Assembly: GCA_963797535.1 (NCBI GenBank)
Contig: CAWCPQ010000001.1
Span: 3,038,001 to 3,102,000 of the forward strand
Direction: 5' to 3'
DNA from: JAWWOL01 sp963797535
Lineage (GTDB): Bacteria > Actinomycetota > Actinomycetes > JAWWOL01
DNA length: 64,000 nucleotides
The first letter of the stretch is position 1, and every line of letters begins with the position of its first letter. Made by a program: the position numbers and the translations under genes. The notes beneath the pieces were generated by a model. That model did not search any database, had not been told where the DNA came from, and saw only the letters and a program-made list of their open reading frames with translations. Shown in pieces: positions 45,096 through 54,296 of this stretch.

Positions 45096-45965
45096 GTGCT
45101 GTTGATGAGGGTGGGACCGGTTGGTTCCGAGAAGCCGGCCGTACGACTACCCGGCATGCCCGACGGGTGGTACGTCGACGTCTCCGACCTGGTGGTCGAC
45201 TTTGACGAGGCGTTCTTCGGCAGCGGCGGCATCGCCCGGATCGAGGCCGAGGTGCGCCGGCGGGTCCGCGGCGGGCTTGTCACTCCCGTGGGCAAGCAGC
45301 GGATAGGTGCCCCGATCGCCCGGCCGCACCAGATCGTCTGCATCGGTCTGAACTACGCCGACCATGCCGCCGAGACCGGCCAAGCCGCGCCGGCCGAACC
45401 GATCATCTTCAGCAAGTCGCCGAACACCCTGGTCGGGCCAAACGACGACGTACACATCCCGCGCGGCTCGACCAAGACCGACTGGGAGGTCGAGCTCGGC
45501 ATCGTCATCGGTACGAGGGCTCGCTACCTCCCCGACCTGGACGCCGCCAGGGACGCGATCGCCGGCTACGTCTGCGTCAACGACGTCAGCGAGCGCGAGT
45601 TCCAGATCGAGCGCGGTGGCCAGTGGATGAAGGGGAAGTCGGCCGAGACCTTCAACCCGTGCGGGCCCTGGCTGGCCACGCCGGACGAGCTGCCGCTGGT
45701 CACCTCGCTGCACCTGTGGCTGACGGTCAACGGCCGGCAGCGGCAGAACGGCTCGACCCGCACGATGCTGTTCGACCCGTTCTTCCTGGTCCACTACCTC
45801 AGCCAGTTCATGGTTCTGGAGCCCGGAGACCTGATCAACACCGGAACGCCGCCCGGCGTCGGCATGGGCCAGCAGCCGCCGGTCTACCTCAGGCCGGGCG
45901 ACGTGATGGCCCTCGGCATCGACAACCTGGGCTTCCAGCGCCAGCAGGTCGTGGCAGCACCGTGA
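45096..45965 (+). CDS. fumarylacetoacetate-hydrolase-family enzyme, probable 2,4-diketo-3-deoxy-sugar-acid hydrolase
   Basis: 289 residues from the GTG at 45096, with AGGAGA 5 nt upstream (an earlier in-frame GTG has no SD). The FAH domain begins IVCIGLNYADHAAE, with metal ligands in DWEVELGIVIG and VNDVSEREFQ, then GKSAETFNPCGPW and INTGTPPGVGMG. In gene sets with an MDR dehydrogenase, two SDRs and a PfkB kinase this family usually cleaves diketo-deoxy acids from L-fucose or L-rhamnose oxidation. It is first in an operon of five genes. Substrate is inferred from context. Confidence 0.88.
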   Translation: MLLMRVGPVGSEKPAVRLPGMPDGWYVDVSDLVVDFDEAFFGSGGIARIEAEVRRRVRGGLVTPVGKQRIGAPIARPHQIVCIGLNYADHAAETGQAAPAEPIIFSKSPNTLVGPNDDVHIPRGSTKTDWEVELGIVIGTRARYLPDLDAARDAIAGYVCVNDVSEREFQIERGGQWMKGKSAETFNPCGPWLATPDELPLVTSLHLWLTVNGRQRQNGSTRTMLFDPFFLVHYLSQFMVLEPGDLINTGTPPGVGMGQQPPVYLRPGDVMALGIDNLGFQRQQVVAAP

Positions 45966-45984
45966 CCACCGACGTGGGCGACTG

Positions 45985-47004
45985 ATGCGCGCGTTTGTCC
46001 TTACCGGGCCGAGGAAGTCCGCGGTTCTCGACGTCGAGCCCCCGGTCGCCGCACCGGGTCAGGTGGTCATCGACGTGCACCGGGTCGGCGTGTGCGGCAC
46101 CGACATGGAGCTGTTCACCGGCGACATGGCTTACCTGCACCAGGGATACGCGGCCTACCCCCTGCGCATAGGGCACGAGTGGTGCGGGGTGGTCGCCGCC
46201 GTCGGTGACCGCGTGGACGCCAGGTGGATCGGCCAGCGGGTGGTCGGCGACACGATGCTCGGCTGCGGCACCTGCTACCGCTGCCTCGATGGCAGGCAGC
46301 ACGTGTGCGAGCAGCGGTACGAGATCGGCATCCGCGGCGGGTGGGCCGGCGCGCTCGCCGAGCAGCTGCTGATGCCGGTGACGGCGGTTCGCAAGCTGCC
46401 GGCCTCGGTGGACGACACCGCCGGCGCGATGGTCGAGCCGGGCGGCAACGCGCTCCGGTCGGTACGCGGCGCCAACCTCAGCCCCGGCCGGCGCGTACTC
46501 GTCTTCGGTCCCGGTACGATCGGCTTGTTGTGCCTCCAGTTCGCCCTCGCGACGGGAGCCGAGGTGCACGTTGCTGGCCAGTCCGAGAAGGACCTCGACC
46601 TGGCGAAAACCCTTGGCGCGCAAGGCATCTGGACCGCGGACACGTTGCCGTCGCTGCCGTGGGACGCGGTGATCGACGCCACCAACGGCGTCGGCGTTCC
46701 GGCCGAGGCGCTCGAGCTGGTCGAGCCCGGCGGCCGACTGGTGTTCGTCGGTCTCGCCGGTGAGCCGAGCCTGATCGACACCCGTACCCTCGCCCTCAAG
46801 GACGTGACTGCGGTCGGCATCCTCAGCGCTTCGCCAGGGCTGGACGGGACGATCGAGCAGTACGCCGCCGGCCTCGTCGACCCGCGGCCCCTGGTGGCGG
46901 CGACAGTCCCGCTGGACCGCGCCGCCGACGTGCTCGAGGGCTGGCGACCTGACGATGCCGGACCCGGACCGAAGATCCACATCGACCCACGGATGGCCTC
47001 ATGA
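45985..47004 (+). CDS. zinc-dependent medium-chain alcohol dehydrogenase
   Basis: 339 residues of the MDR superfamily. The catalytic zinc site is VGVCGTDMELF with GHEWCGVV, and the structural zinc lobe is GCGTCYRCLDGRQHVC (four Cys). The NAD site is VFGPGTIGLLCLQ. Similar enzymes oxidise polyols or sugars such as threonine, galactitol or L-fucose/L-galactose derivatives. It starts 19 nt after the FAH gene and overlaps the next SDR by 4 nt. Confidence 0.9.
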   Translation: MRAFVLTGPRKSAVLDVEPPVAAPGQVVIDVHRVGVCGTDMELFTGDMAYLHQGYAAYPLRIGHEWCGVVAAVGDRVDARWIGQRVVGDTMLGCGTCYRCLDGRQHVCEQRYEIGIRGGWAGALAEQLLMPVTAVRKLPASVDDTAGAMVEPGGNALRSVRGANLSPGRRVLVFGPGTIGLLCLQFALATGAEVHVAGQSEKDLDLAKTLGAQGIWTADTLPSLPWDAVIDATNGVGVPAEALELVEPGGRLVFVGLAGEPSLIDTRTLALKDVTAVGILSASPGLDGTIEQYAAGLVDPRPLVAATVPLDRAADVLEGWRPDDAGPGPKIHIDPRMAS

Positions 47005-47741
47005 GCGAGTTCGACGGACTGGTAGCCATCGTCACCGGAGGATCGAGCGGGATCGGGGCGGCGACGGCCGACCTACTCGCCTCGCGCGGAGCACGGGTCG
47101 CCGTCCTCGACCGGCAACCGTCGCCGAGCGAGCACCGGTTCGTGGCCTGTGACGTCACCGATCGCGAGCAGGTGTCGCGCGCGGTCGACGAGGTAGCCGC
47201 GCACTTCGGCCGGCTGGACATCGTCATCAACAACGCCGGCATCGGCGCCCAGGGAGACGTGGCCGCCAACGAAGACGACGAGTGGCACCGCGTGCTCGAC
47301 GTCAACGTGGTCGGCACCGCGCGGGTGACTGCTGCGGCCCTGCCCCACCTTCGGCGCTCCGAGCACGCGGCCGTCGTCAACCTCTGCTCGATCGTCGCGC
47401 ACGTGGGGGTGCCTCAGCGGGCGCTGTACGGGGCCAGCAAGGGCGCGATCCTTTCGCTGACCTTGAACATGGCCGCCGACCACGTGCCCGACGGGATCCG
47501 GGTCAACGCAGTCTCCCCCGGCACCGCTGACACCCCGTGGGTCAAGCGGTTGCTGGACTCCGCGGCCGACCCGGTGGCCGCGGCCGAGGGCCTGCGGGCC
47601 CGCCAGCCGATGGGCCGGCTCGTGACGGCGGACGAGGTCGCGTTCGCGATCGTCTACCTCGCCAGCCCGCTGTGCTCGTCGACTACGGGCACGATTCTCC
47701 ACGTCGACGGTGGGATGACCGGGCTGCGAGTCTCGAAATGA
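47001..47741 (+). CDS. SDR family oxidoreductase (L-fucose/sugar dehydrogenase-like)
   Basis: 246 residues. TGGSSGIGAAT is the cofactor motif, NNAG the structural motif, and the catalytic set is CSIVAHV with YGASKGA (Tyr and Lys present). A short C-terminal GGMTG segment is typical. Overlapping ATGA starts tie it to both neighbours. It could oxidise the free sugar or the deoxy-keto acid in the pathway; which SDR does which step cannot be told. Confidence 0.9.
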   Translation: MSEFDGLVAIVTGGSSGIGAATADLLASRGARVAVLDRQPSPSEHRFVACDVTDREQVSRAVDEVAAHFGRLDIVINNAGIGAQGDVAANEDDEWHRVLDVNVVGTARVTAAALPHLRRSEHAAVVNLCSIVAHVGVPQRALYGASKGAILSLTLNMAADHVPDGIRVNAVSPGTADTPWVKRLLDSAADPVAAAEGLRARQPMGRLVTADEVAFAIVYLASPLCSSTTGTILHVDGGMTGLRVSK

Positions 47742-48421
47742 CGCCGCCGAGAGTTGCCTTGGTCACCGGTGGCGAGAGCGGGCTCGGTGCCGCGATCACG
47801 CAGAAATTTCGTACGGATGGCTTGCGGGTTCTGACCCTCGACCTGGCCGGGACGGCCGACCTTCGGGTTGACGTCCGCGATGCGGCGGCCGTCGACGCCG
47901 CGGTCGCCTCGGTCGGGCAGGTGGACGTACTCGTCAACAGCGCCGGTGTCATCGGCTCGAACAAGCCACTGTGGGAGACCACGGACTCGGAGTGGCAGCT
48001 GACCTTCGACGTCAACGTGGTCGGCACCTTTCACCTGTGCCGCGCCGTGATTCCCGGCATGCGCGACCGGGGGTGGGGCCGCATCGTCAACCTGGCGAGC
48101 ATGGCCGGCAAGGATGGCAACCCCAACCTGTCGGCCTACTCCGCGTCCAAGGCTGCCGTCATCGGGCTGACCAAGTCGCTCGGCAAGGAGCTGGCCACGA
48201 GCGGCGTCCTGGTCAACGCGGTCGCGCCGGCACTGATCGCGACCCCGATGAATGCATCCACGGCCCCGGAAACCCTGGAGCGGATGAAGAGCTTGATCCC
48301 CATGGGCCGGGTAGGCCGCGCCGACGAGGTGGCCGAGCTGGTGGCGTGGCTGGCGTCGGACCGCTGCAGCTTCTCCACCGGGGCGGTCTACGACATCAGC
48401 GGCGGCCGGGCCACCTACTAA
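47738..48421 (+). CDS. SDR family oxidoreductase (second of the sugar operon)
   Basis: 227 residues from the ATG overlapping the previous stop. It has TGGESGLGAAI, NSAG, NLASMAGKDGN and YSASKAA with intact catalytic Tyr/Lys, then PALIATPMN. It is most like 3-oxoacyl-reductase/2-keto-3-deoxy-L-fuconate dehydrogenase-type SDRs. An upstream in-frame start is rejected because it reads out-of-frame through the preceding gene. Confidence 0.9.
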   Translation: MTPPRVALVTGGESGLGAAITQKFRTDGLRVLTLDLAGTADLRVDVRDAAAVDAAVASVGQVDVLVNSAGVIGSNKPLWETTDSEWQLTFDVNVVGTFHLCRAVIPGMRDRGWGRIVNLASMAGKDGNPNLSAYSASKAAVIGLTKSLGKELATSGVLVNAVAPALIATPMNASTAPETLERMKSLIPMGRVGRADEVAELVAWLASDRCSFSTGAVYDISGGRATY

Positions 48422-48460
48422 CCCGGACCGGTGATGAGACCGGCCGGGCATGATGGCCGG

Positions 48461-49366
48461 GTGACGAACTCCGCCCGCGCCGCGTCCGTGCTCGTGGTGG
48501 GCTCGGTCAACCAGGACATCACTGTTCGGGTGCCGCGGTTCCCCGCGCCCGGCGAGACCTTGCTCGGCGACGAGGTGGTGTACGGCCTCGGCGGGAAGGG
48601 CGCCAACCAGGCAGTCGCGGCTGCGCGCACGGGGGTGCCGACCGCGTTGCTGGCCAGGGTGGGCGAGGACCCGGCCGGGCAGCGACTTCGCTCGTGGCTC
48701 GAGGAGCGCGGCGTCGACACCGCGCTCGTCACGGCCACCGACCGGCCCAGCGGAACGGCGCACATCCTGGTCGACGCGGCCGGCGAGAACCAGATAGTGG
48801 TCGTTCCCGGCGCCAACGCCGCAACGGATGCGGCTTTCATCCGCGGGCACGCGGACATGGTTGCGGCGGCTGGCATCGTGGTCATCCAGGCCGAGATCCC
48901 TTTAGTAGCAGTCGAAGTCGCCTTGTCCCTCAACCAGAACTGCGTGCTCAACCTCGCTCCCGCTGCGCCGATTGCCGATGCGGTGCTGGCTCACCTCCGG
49001 CTCCTGGTCGTCAACGAGTCGGAGGCCGCGGTCGTCCTCGGCGCGCAGGCGCCGCAGTCCGTAGACGACGCGATGGCTGCCGTCGTTGCGCTCTCGGGCA
49101 AGTGCCGCGGTGCGGTGATCACCCTGGGCGCCCGGGGCGCCGTGTGGGCTGCCGCAGCAGAGTCGGGCTACGTGGCGGCGTCGTCGGTTCGGGCGGTGGA
49201 CACGACGGGTGCCGGCGACGCGTTCGTCGGAGTCCTGGCCGCGTCCCTGGTCAGCGGCCGCACCCTCGAGCGGGCGGTCGGCGACGGCGTACGAGCCGCA
49301 ACGGCGTCGGTCCAGCATCCCGGTGCCGCGATGTCCTACCCGCCGTTCACCCTGACCAACGGCTAG
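48461..49366 (+). CDS. PfkB-family carbohydrate kinase (ribokinase-like)
   Basis: About 301 residues from the GTG at 48461. The N-terminal PfkB motif GGKGANQAVAAARTG and the C-terminal DTTGAGDAFVGVLA (catalytic Asp and anion hole) are intact. The sequence VVGSVNQDITVRVPRFPAPGETLLG is typical of ribokinases. It ends the sugar operon, phosphorylating either the incoming sugar or a downstream intermediate. It overlaps the convergent gene stop by 4 nt. Confidence 0.88.
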   Translation: MTNSARAASVLVVGSVNQDITVRVPRFPAPGETLLGDEVVYGLGGKGANQAVAAARTGVPTALLARVGEDPAGQRLRSWLEERGVDTALVTATDRPSGTAHILVDAAGENQIVVVPGANAATDAAFIRGHADMVAAAGIVVIQAEIPLVAVEVALSLNQNCVLNLAPAAPIADAVLAHLRLLVVNESEAAVVLGAQAPQSVDDAMAAVVALSGKCRGAVITLGARGAVWAAAAESGYVAASSVRAVDTTGAGDAFVGVLAASLVSGRTLERAVGDGVRAATASVQHPGAAMSYPPFTLTNG

Positions 49367-50247
49367 CCGCTCGGCAGGCTGCGGTCGAGCCGGTCCAGCT
49401 CGTCGGTGATGTCCCAGCCGAGACCGACGTGGGAGGAGGCGCACCTGTGGTGGACGGTGACCTCGGTGCCATCGTTGGTCTCCTGCAACGACCAGCTCAG
49501 GATCGCCGGGTGCAGCCGCGTCACCAGGGTGAGCAAGGTCAGCTCGCGCTGCGGCTCCCACGCCGCCACCTCGTACAACGTGGGCGTCCCGGTCGCGGGG
49601 AGGTAGCACAACCACGCGCCGACGACGGGCGTCACGCCGTCCACCCAGAACCGGAGCAGGTTGCCGGCCATCAGCTCGGCGGTGAGCGCAGCCCAGACCT
49701 GCGCGGGCGCGGCTCGGAGGGTCCGGGTCGCCGGGATGTCCGCCGAGCCGGCGGTGAGCGACGCAGCTGGGGATCGGAGGGCGTCGACCCGCGGCGTCGC
49801 GGGCGCAGCGAACCCGGTGGAGACCAACGCCAGCCGGGCCAGCGCCGGGTCGATCTGCGAGTCCAGCGTCGTCTTCGCATCGCGGACGTGCTGGCGCTGG
49901 ACCTCGACGGTGTGCTCGATCCGGGCCTTGGACCCACCACGGGCGGCCTCGACGGTCAGCCTGCGCCGCAGGCCCGAGGCCAGGTCGAGCCAGGCCAGCT
50001 CGTTCGGGCCCGCCGCCGGCAGATCCTGGCGTACCCGGATGACCGCCCCCCGGTTGGCCTGCACTACCCAGCAGGTCAGCGCCGGCTCGAGATGGGGTAC
50101 GGGAAACGTGCACATCGCCGACGGCTCGGTGAACGCGAGGTCGGTGGTCGCCGCAGCCAGGACGGCCTCCGGCGTTGCCGCGATCCGGCGGGCATGGCTG
50201 ACGGTGACCGTCCTGGTCGCCTCGAGCCAGGCCTGCGCCGATGTCAT
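49363..50247 (-). CDS. SRPBCC/START-like domain protein (polyketide cyclase/AHSA1 type)
   Basis: About 294 residues, start chosen at the Met before TSAQAWLEATRTV. There appear to be two ligand-binding-fold halves: residues about 10-130 (VSHARRIAATPEAVLAAATTD) and 140-294 (TRTLRAAPAQVWAALTAEL ... WSLQETNDGTEVTVHHRC). The second is clearly SRPBCC-like. No catalytic role is assigned. It is monocistronic. Confidence 0.72.
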   Translation of the reverse strand: MTSAQAWLEATRTVTVSHARRIAATPEAVLAAATTDLAFTEPSAMCTFPVPHLEPALTCWVVQANRGAVIRVRQDLPAAGPNELAWLDLASGLRRRLTVEAARGGSKARIEHTVEVQRQHVRDAKTTLDSQIDPALARLALVSTGFAAPATPRVDALRSPAASLTAGSADIPATRTLRAAPAQVWAALTAELMAGNLLRFWVDGVTPVVGAWLCYLPATGTPTLYEVAAWEPQRELTLLTLVTRLHPAILSWSLQETNDGTEVTVHHRCASSHVGLGWDITDELDRLDRSLPSG

Positions 50248-50505
50248 GAGCCGACCATAGCCAGGCCCGCGTCGGACCGCAGAATTCCTACGCTTGTACA
50301 AAGCATCCACCATCGCGGGATCCCTTGAGAGCCAAGGGAAGTCGCCGCGGCGCTTCACCTTTTGCCGAGCGCGCCGAGACAGATCCTGAGAGTCCGCTGT
50401 ATTTCCCCCGGAGAGGTCCTGCCGGGCCTACAGTGGGGGCCGTCGCCAGTCCCCCCGGCGGTTCGCAGCGTTGCAACCCCCGGGTGCACGGAGGAAGGCG
50501 AGTCA

Positions 50506-51579
50506 ATGACGACCGGATTGATCTCCCCGCGCGTCCACGCGGTCAGTGACTATGCCGAGCTTTCGAAGCGAATTCAGGCGGCTGGGCTGCTCAAGCGCCG
50601 CTATGCCTACTACTGGATCCGGATCACCGCCCTGGTCGCCACGTTCGTCGGCGTGTGGGTCGCGTTCGGCCTGCTGGGCAACTCCTGGTTCCAGCTCATC
50701 CTCGCCGGCATCCTCGCCGTGGTCGTGACGCAGTTCGGCTTCCTCGGCCACGACGGCGCCCACCGACAGATCTTCGCCTCCCATCGCTGGAACGAGTGGG
50801 TCGCCCGCATCCTGTCGGGTGCGTTCGCCGGCCTGAGCTACAGCTGGTGGTCGAGCAAGCACAACCGGCACCACGGCGCCCCGAACCAGGAGGGCAAGGA
50901 CCCGGACATCGCGCCGGGTGCGCTGGCCTTCACCCCAGCCGTCGCCGAGAGCCGGACGGGCACCCTGGCGATCCTGTGGACGAAGTACCAGGGCTACCTG
51001 TTCTTCCCCTTGCTGCTGCTCGAGGGCCTCAACCTGCACTACGCGAGCGTGTCCAGCCTCACCCGCAAGGACCCGCTGAAGAAGGGCCACGGCCGCAAGG
51101 TCGAGCTCGCCTTGATCTCGCTGCGGCTGGGCGGCTACATCGCCGTACTCCTGATCTTCCTGCCGCTGGGCAAGGCCGCCGCCTTCCTCGGCCTGCAGAT
51201 GGGCCTGTTCGGACTGTTCCTGGGCGGCTCGTTCGCGCCCAACCACAAGGGCATGCCGATCGTGCCCAAGGCGATGAAGGTCGACTTCCTGCGCCGTCAG
51301 GTGCTCATGTCGCGCAACATCAACCCCGGCACGCTGACCGACTTCGCCATGGGCGGGCTGAACTACCAGATCGAGCACCACCTGTTCCCGAACATGCCGC
51401 GACCCAACCTGCGCAAGGCCCAGCCGATAGTGCGTGGCTTCTGCGAGGAGCAGGGCGTCTCGTACACCGAGGTGGGCCTGTTCCACTCGTACGGGATCGT
51501 CGTGCGCTACCTCAACGCAGTCGGCCTGCGCGCGCGGGACCCGTTCACCTGCCCGCTCGTCTCGCTCTATCGCGGCTGA
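50506..51579 (+). CDS. membrane fatty acid desaturase (acyl-CoA/acyl-lipid type)
   Basis: 357 residues from an ATG with GGAGGAAGG upstream. The three His boxes are HDGAH, HNRHH and QIEHH, the diiron ligands. The QxxHH third box is typical of front-end and DesA3-like desaturases. Two pairs of hydrophobic segments (about 36-75 and 160-215) flank the His clusters. It introduces a double bond into a fatty acyl chain using a ferredoxin or cytochrome-type donor. It appears monocistronic and may adjust membrane fluidity. Confidence 0.92.
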   Translation: MTTGLISPRVHAVSDYAELSKRIQAAGLLKRRYAYYWIRITALVATFVGVWVAFGLLGNSWFQLILAGILAVVVTQFGFLGHDGAHRQIFASHRWNEWVARILSGAFAGLSYSWWSSKHNRHHGAPNQEGKDPDIAPGALAFTPAVAESRTGTLAILWTKYQGYLFFPLLLLEGLNLHYASVSSLTRKDPLKKGHGRKVELALISLRLGGYIAVLLIFLPLGKAAAFLGLQMGLFGLFLGGSFAPNHKGMPIVPKAMKVDFLRRQVLMSRNINPGTLTDFAMGGLNYQIEHHLFPNMPRPNLRKAQPIVRGFCEEQGVSYTEVGLFHSYGIVVRYLNAVGLRARDPFTCPLVSLYRG

Positions 51580-51660
51580 GGCACGGCGGGGCGTCCCGCC
51601 GAACGGCGTCACTCGATTGGTCTCACCGGCTCATGCCCTGGTGGCGGGGCGTACCGATAG

Positions 51661-51936
51661 ATGAGCATGACCGATCAGCAGCGCCAGGATGCGCTGGATG
51701 CTGCGATCCAGGCCGAGCAGGCCGCCTACGCCGTCATGCGCGAGCGGGTGCCAGAGCTCGACCTTCCGCTCGCGCTGCGGCCGCAGCTGACCCGGCGTCA
51801 GCAGGCGGCGATCGCGGAGTACGCCCGGTGCCGGGAGCGGCTGCGCCTGGTGCGGGATGCGTACGACGAGGCCTACGGGCAGGCGCTCGCCGAAGCCGCA
51901 GTGAGCGTCGTCGTGCCGATGCCGCGCCAGGCCTGA
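51661..51936 (+). CDS. small alpha-helical protein of unknown function
   Basis: 91 residues, beginning MSMTDQQRQD (a start at the second Met is possible). It is rich in Ala, Arg and Glu and predicted almost wholly helical, with a heptad-like stretch ALDAAIQAEQAAYAVMRERV. No recognised family. A GC hairpin followed by GTTTTCG (about 51946-51977) could terminate it. Confidence 0.5.
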   Translation: MSMTDQQRQDALDAAIQAEQAAYAVMRERVPELDLPLALRPQLTRRQQAAIAEYARCRERLRLVRDAYDEAYGQALAEAAVSVVVPMPRQA

Positions 51937-52072
51937 CCCCCCGGTCAGCCCCGCCGGTCCGCGGGCGAGCCGGGGTTTTCGTACAATGGGTAACGGGCAG
52001 GCGCATCTGGCGATGAACCGGACAGCAACGTTCGGTCCGGCCGATGTCGCGAAACGCGTCGTGACGACAAGG

Positions 52073-52324
52073 ATGCCTATGCAGATCGTACGAAAGCCCT
52101 ACGCAGTGACCAGGGGGATGTACGCGCTGGAGCCGGTGCTGGCCGATGACGAAGCCGCCGCCCAGACGTGGTCCGAGCTCGAGGAGCCCGAGCGGCGCGC
52201 CGTCGCCCGCTGGGCCGGTCGGCCGATCTCGATCAAGGCCCGCCGTGACCGCCTCCAGCAGGTGTGTTTCGATCTTCGGCTCGGCGCGGACCAGGTCCGC
52301 TCCCGCCTCCCGCACGCGAGCTGA
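52073..52324 (+). CDS. hypothetical protein
   Basis: 83 residues from MPMQIVRKPYAVTRGMY. The frame is open further upstream to 51986, so the start is uncertain; TACAAT at about 51980 may be a -10 element. The middle is acidic (LADDEAAAQTWSELEEPERR) and the end basic. It has normal coding composition but no family I recognise. Confidence 0.4.
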   Translation: MPMQIVRKPYAVTRGMYALEPVLADDEAAAQTWSELEEPERRAVARWAGRPISIKARRDRLQQVCFDLRLGADQVRSRLPHAS

Positions 52325-52401
52325 GCTCGCTTCGCTGTCACATCTCGACGACCTGAGGCGTCCTCCTCCCGAACGCCCCGAAGACGGGGCCGGGGAACGG
52401 A

Positions 52402-53340
52402 GTGATGATGCGAGTTCTCGTTGCTGGTCCCACTGGTGTGATCGGCCGTCAGCTGGTGCCCCTCCTGCAGTGCGCGGGCTATCAGGTGACCGGCATGCTG
52501 CGCAGCCCCGAACGGGCAGCGGCCTTCGAGACCACCGGCGCGCAAGCCGTGGTCGCGGACGGTCTCGATCGGGCAGCAGTGGTGAAGGCCGTCGCCGTGG
52601 CCGAGCCCGATGCGATCGTGCACGTCATGACCGCGATCCCGGCTGAGATCAACCCGCGCTCGATCGGCCGCGACTTTGCCGTCACCAACCGGCTGCGCAC
52701 CGAGGGCACGAGGGCGATCCTGGACGCAGCCCGGCAGGTCGGCGTTCGCCGGGTCATCACCCAGGGTCTGGCCTACGTGTACGCGCCCGGCGCCGGCCCT
52801 GCCGGTGAGGACGCGCCGTGGTGGTCTCCGCCACCGAAGCGCTACGCCTCGGCCCTGGCCGCGCTGGTCGAGCTGGAGCAGCTGACCCAAGAGGCCGGAG
52901 GCCTGGTACTCCGGGTCGGGCAGCTGTACGGGCCGGGGTCGGCGTTCGCGGCAGACGGCTCGGTGACGAAGCAGATCAAGGCCGGCAAGCTGCCACTGGT
53001 CGGCGGCGGGCACGCCGTGTTCTCGTTCATCCACGCGCACGACGCGGCGACCGCTGTCGTCGCGGCGATCGAGCGGGACGTGGTCGGCGCTATCAACATC
53101 GTCGACGACGACCCGGCGCCGGTCAGCGAGTGGGTGCCCGAGGTCGCCGAGCTGCTGGGTGCGCCGAAGCCAGGGTCCGTGCCCGCGTGGCTGGCCCGGA
53201 TGGCCGTCGGCGGCTGGGGCGTCGCCTACCTCAACGAGCTGCGCGGGGCCGACAACGCCAGGGCCAGGCTCACGCTGGACTGGAAGCCTCGGTATGGCTC
53301 GTGGCGGACCGGGCTCGCCAGGGAGCTGTCCGGCCAATGA
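52402..53340 (+). CDS. NAD-dependent epimerase/dehydratase family protein, ECF41 partner
   Basis: 312 residues; GTG at 52402 or either following ATG may be the start. The dinucleotide motif GPTGVIGRQLVPLL, SDR-extended features (ITQGLAYVYAPGAG) and IHAHDAATAVVAAI are clear, but the usual YxxxK reads KRYASALAALVELE, with Tyr and no Lys at +4. Its stop overlaps the sigma-factor start (ATGA). Epimerases/oxidoreductases are the usual neighbours and proposed targets of ECF41 sigma factors. Confidence 0.85.
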   Translation: MMMRVLVAGPTGVIGRQLVPLLQCAGYQVTGMLRSPERAAAFETTGAQAVVADGLDRAAVVKAVAVAEPDAIVHVMTAIPAEINPRSIGRDFAVTNRLRTEGTRAILDAARQVGVRRVITQGLAYVYAPGAGPAGEDAPWWSPPPKRYASALAALVELEQLTQEAGGLVLRVGQLYGPGSAFAADGSVTKQIKAGKLPLVGGGHAVFSFIHAHDAATAVVAAIERDVVGAINIVDDDPAPVSEWVPEVAELLGAPKPGSVPAWLARMAVGGWGVAYLNELRGADNARARLTLDWKPRYGSWRTGLARELSGQ

Positions 53341-54188
53341 CCGACGTCTTCGAGCTGCATCGCCGCACTCTGCTCGGCCTCGCCTACCGGATGCTCGGGA
53401 GCATGTGGGACGCCGAGGACGTGGTGCAGGAGGCGTGGCTGCGCTGGTCGCGTACGGACCAGTCGGAGGTACGGGACCCGCGCGGCTTCCTCATCACCGT
53501 GGTGTCCCGGCTGGCGCTGGACCAGCTCGGCTCGGCCAGGGTGACCCGCGAGGCCTACGTGGGGCCGTGGCTGCCGGAGCCGGTGAGCACGGACGCGCTG
53601 GGACCGCTGGACACGGTCGAGCTGCGCGACACCGTCTCTTACGCGACCCTGCACCTGCTCGAGGCGCTGACCCCGGCCGAACGTGCCGTGTTCGTGCTGC
53701 GCGAGGCGTTCGTGCTCCCGTACGCCGAGATCGGCGTGATCATCGACGCGACCCCGGCCGCCTGCCGGCAGCTGCACCACCGCGCCGCACAGCGGATCGG
53801 CGCCGGCGCCGGGCGGTTCGAGGCGTCGCCCCAGCAGCATGCGGCGTTGCTCGAGCGGTTCCTTTCGGCTGCCCGCGGCGGCGACTTCGAGGCCCTCGCG
53901 GCGATGTTCAGCGCTGACGTGGTCGCCTGGAGCGACGGCGGCGGCCGGGTCAAGGCTGCCCTGCGCCCGTTCGTCGGGGTCGAGGCGGTGCTGCGCTGGA
54001 TGGCGGCGATGGCCGAGCACTACCCGGTGACCAGGGCCGAGGTCGTGCAGGTCAACGGCGCCTGGGGGGTCGAGCTGCTCGCCGACGGGGAGTCGCAGCT
54101 GCTCACCCTGGGCATCCGCGACGGCCTGATCGACGGGATCTACCTGGTGCGCAACCCGGACAAGCTGCGCCACCTCGCCCGGCGTTAG
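53337..54188 (+). CDS. ECF41-type RNA polymerase sigma factor with SnoaL-like C-terminal domain
   Basis: 283 residues. Sigma region 2 contains LAYRMLGSMWDAEDVVQEAWLRW, and region 4 has the helix-turn-helix LREAFVLPYAEIGVIIDATP. The linker carries WLPEP and the C-terminal SnoaL-like domain (about 165-283) carries DGGGR, the two hallmarks of the ECF41 group, in which the extension modulates activity without a separate anti-sigma factor. Translational coupling to the epimerase fits the group. The inducing signal is unknown. Confidence 0.92.
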   Translation: MTDVFELHRRTLLGLAYRMLGSMWDAEDVVQEAWLRWSRTDQSEVRDPRGFLITVVSRLALDQLGSARVTREAYVGPWLPEPVSTDALGPLDTVELRDTVSYATLHLLEALTPAERAVFVLREAFVLPYAEIGVIIDATPAACRQLHHRAAQRIGAGAGRFEASPQQHAALLERFLSAARGGDFEALAAMFSADVVAWSDGGGRVKAALRPFVGVEAVLRWMAAMAEHYPVTRAEVVQVNGAWGVELLADGESQLLTLGIRDGLIDGIYLVRNPDKLRHLARR

Positions 54189-54246
54189 ACGTCGGGAGCG
54201 CCCGGGCGCACTGAACGTCGAACGCCGGGATCGGTTGTGTCCGGAC

Positions 54247-54276
54247 AACGAAAACGCCGCCCCTGTTGGGACGGCG
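54247..54276 (-). terminator. intrinsic terminator of the small minus-strand gene
   Basis: On the minus strand a 9-bp stem CGCCGTCCC/GGGGCGGCG with loop AACA is followed directly by TTTTCGTT. It is the most classical terminator in the window, 20 nt after the stop of the 55-codon ORF. Confidence 0.85.
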
Positions 54277-54296
54277 CTGGATCGTGAGGCAGGAAG

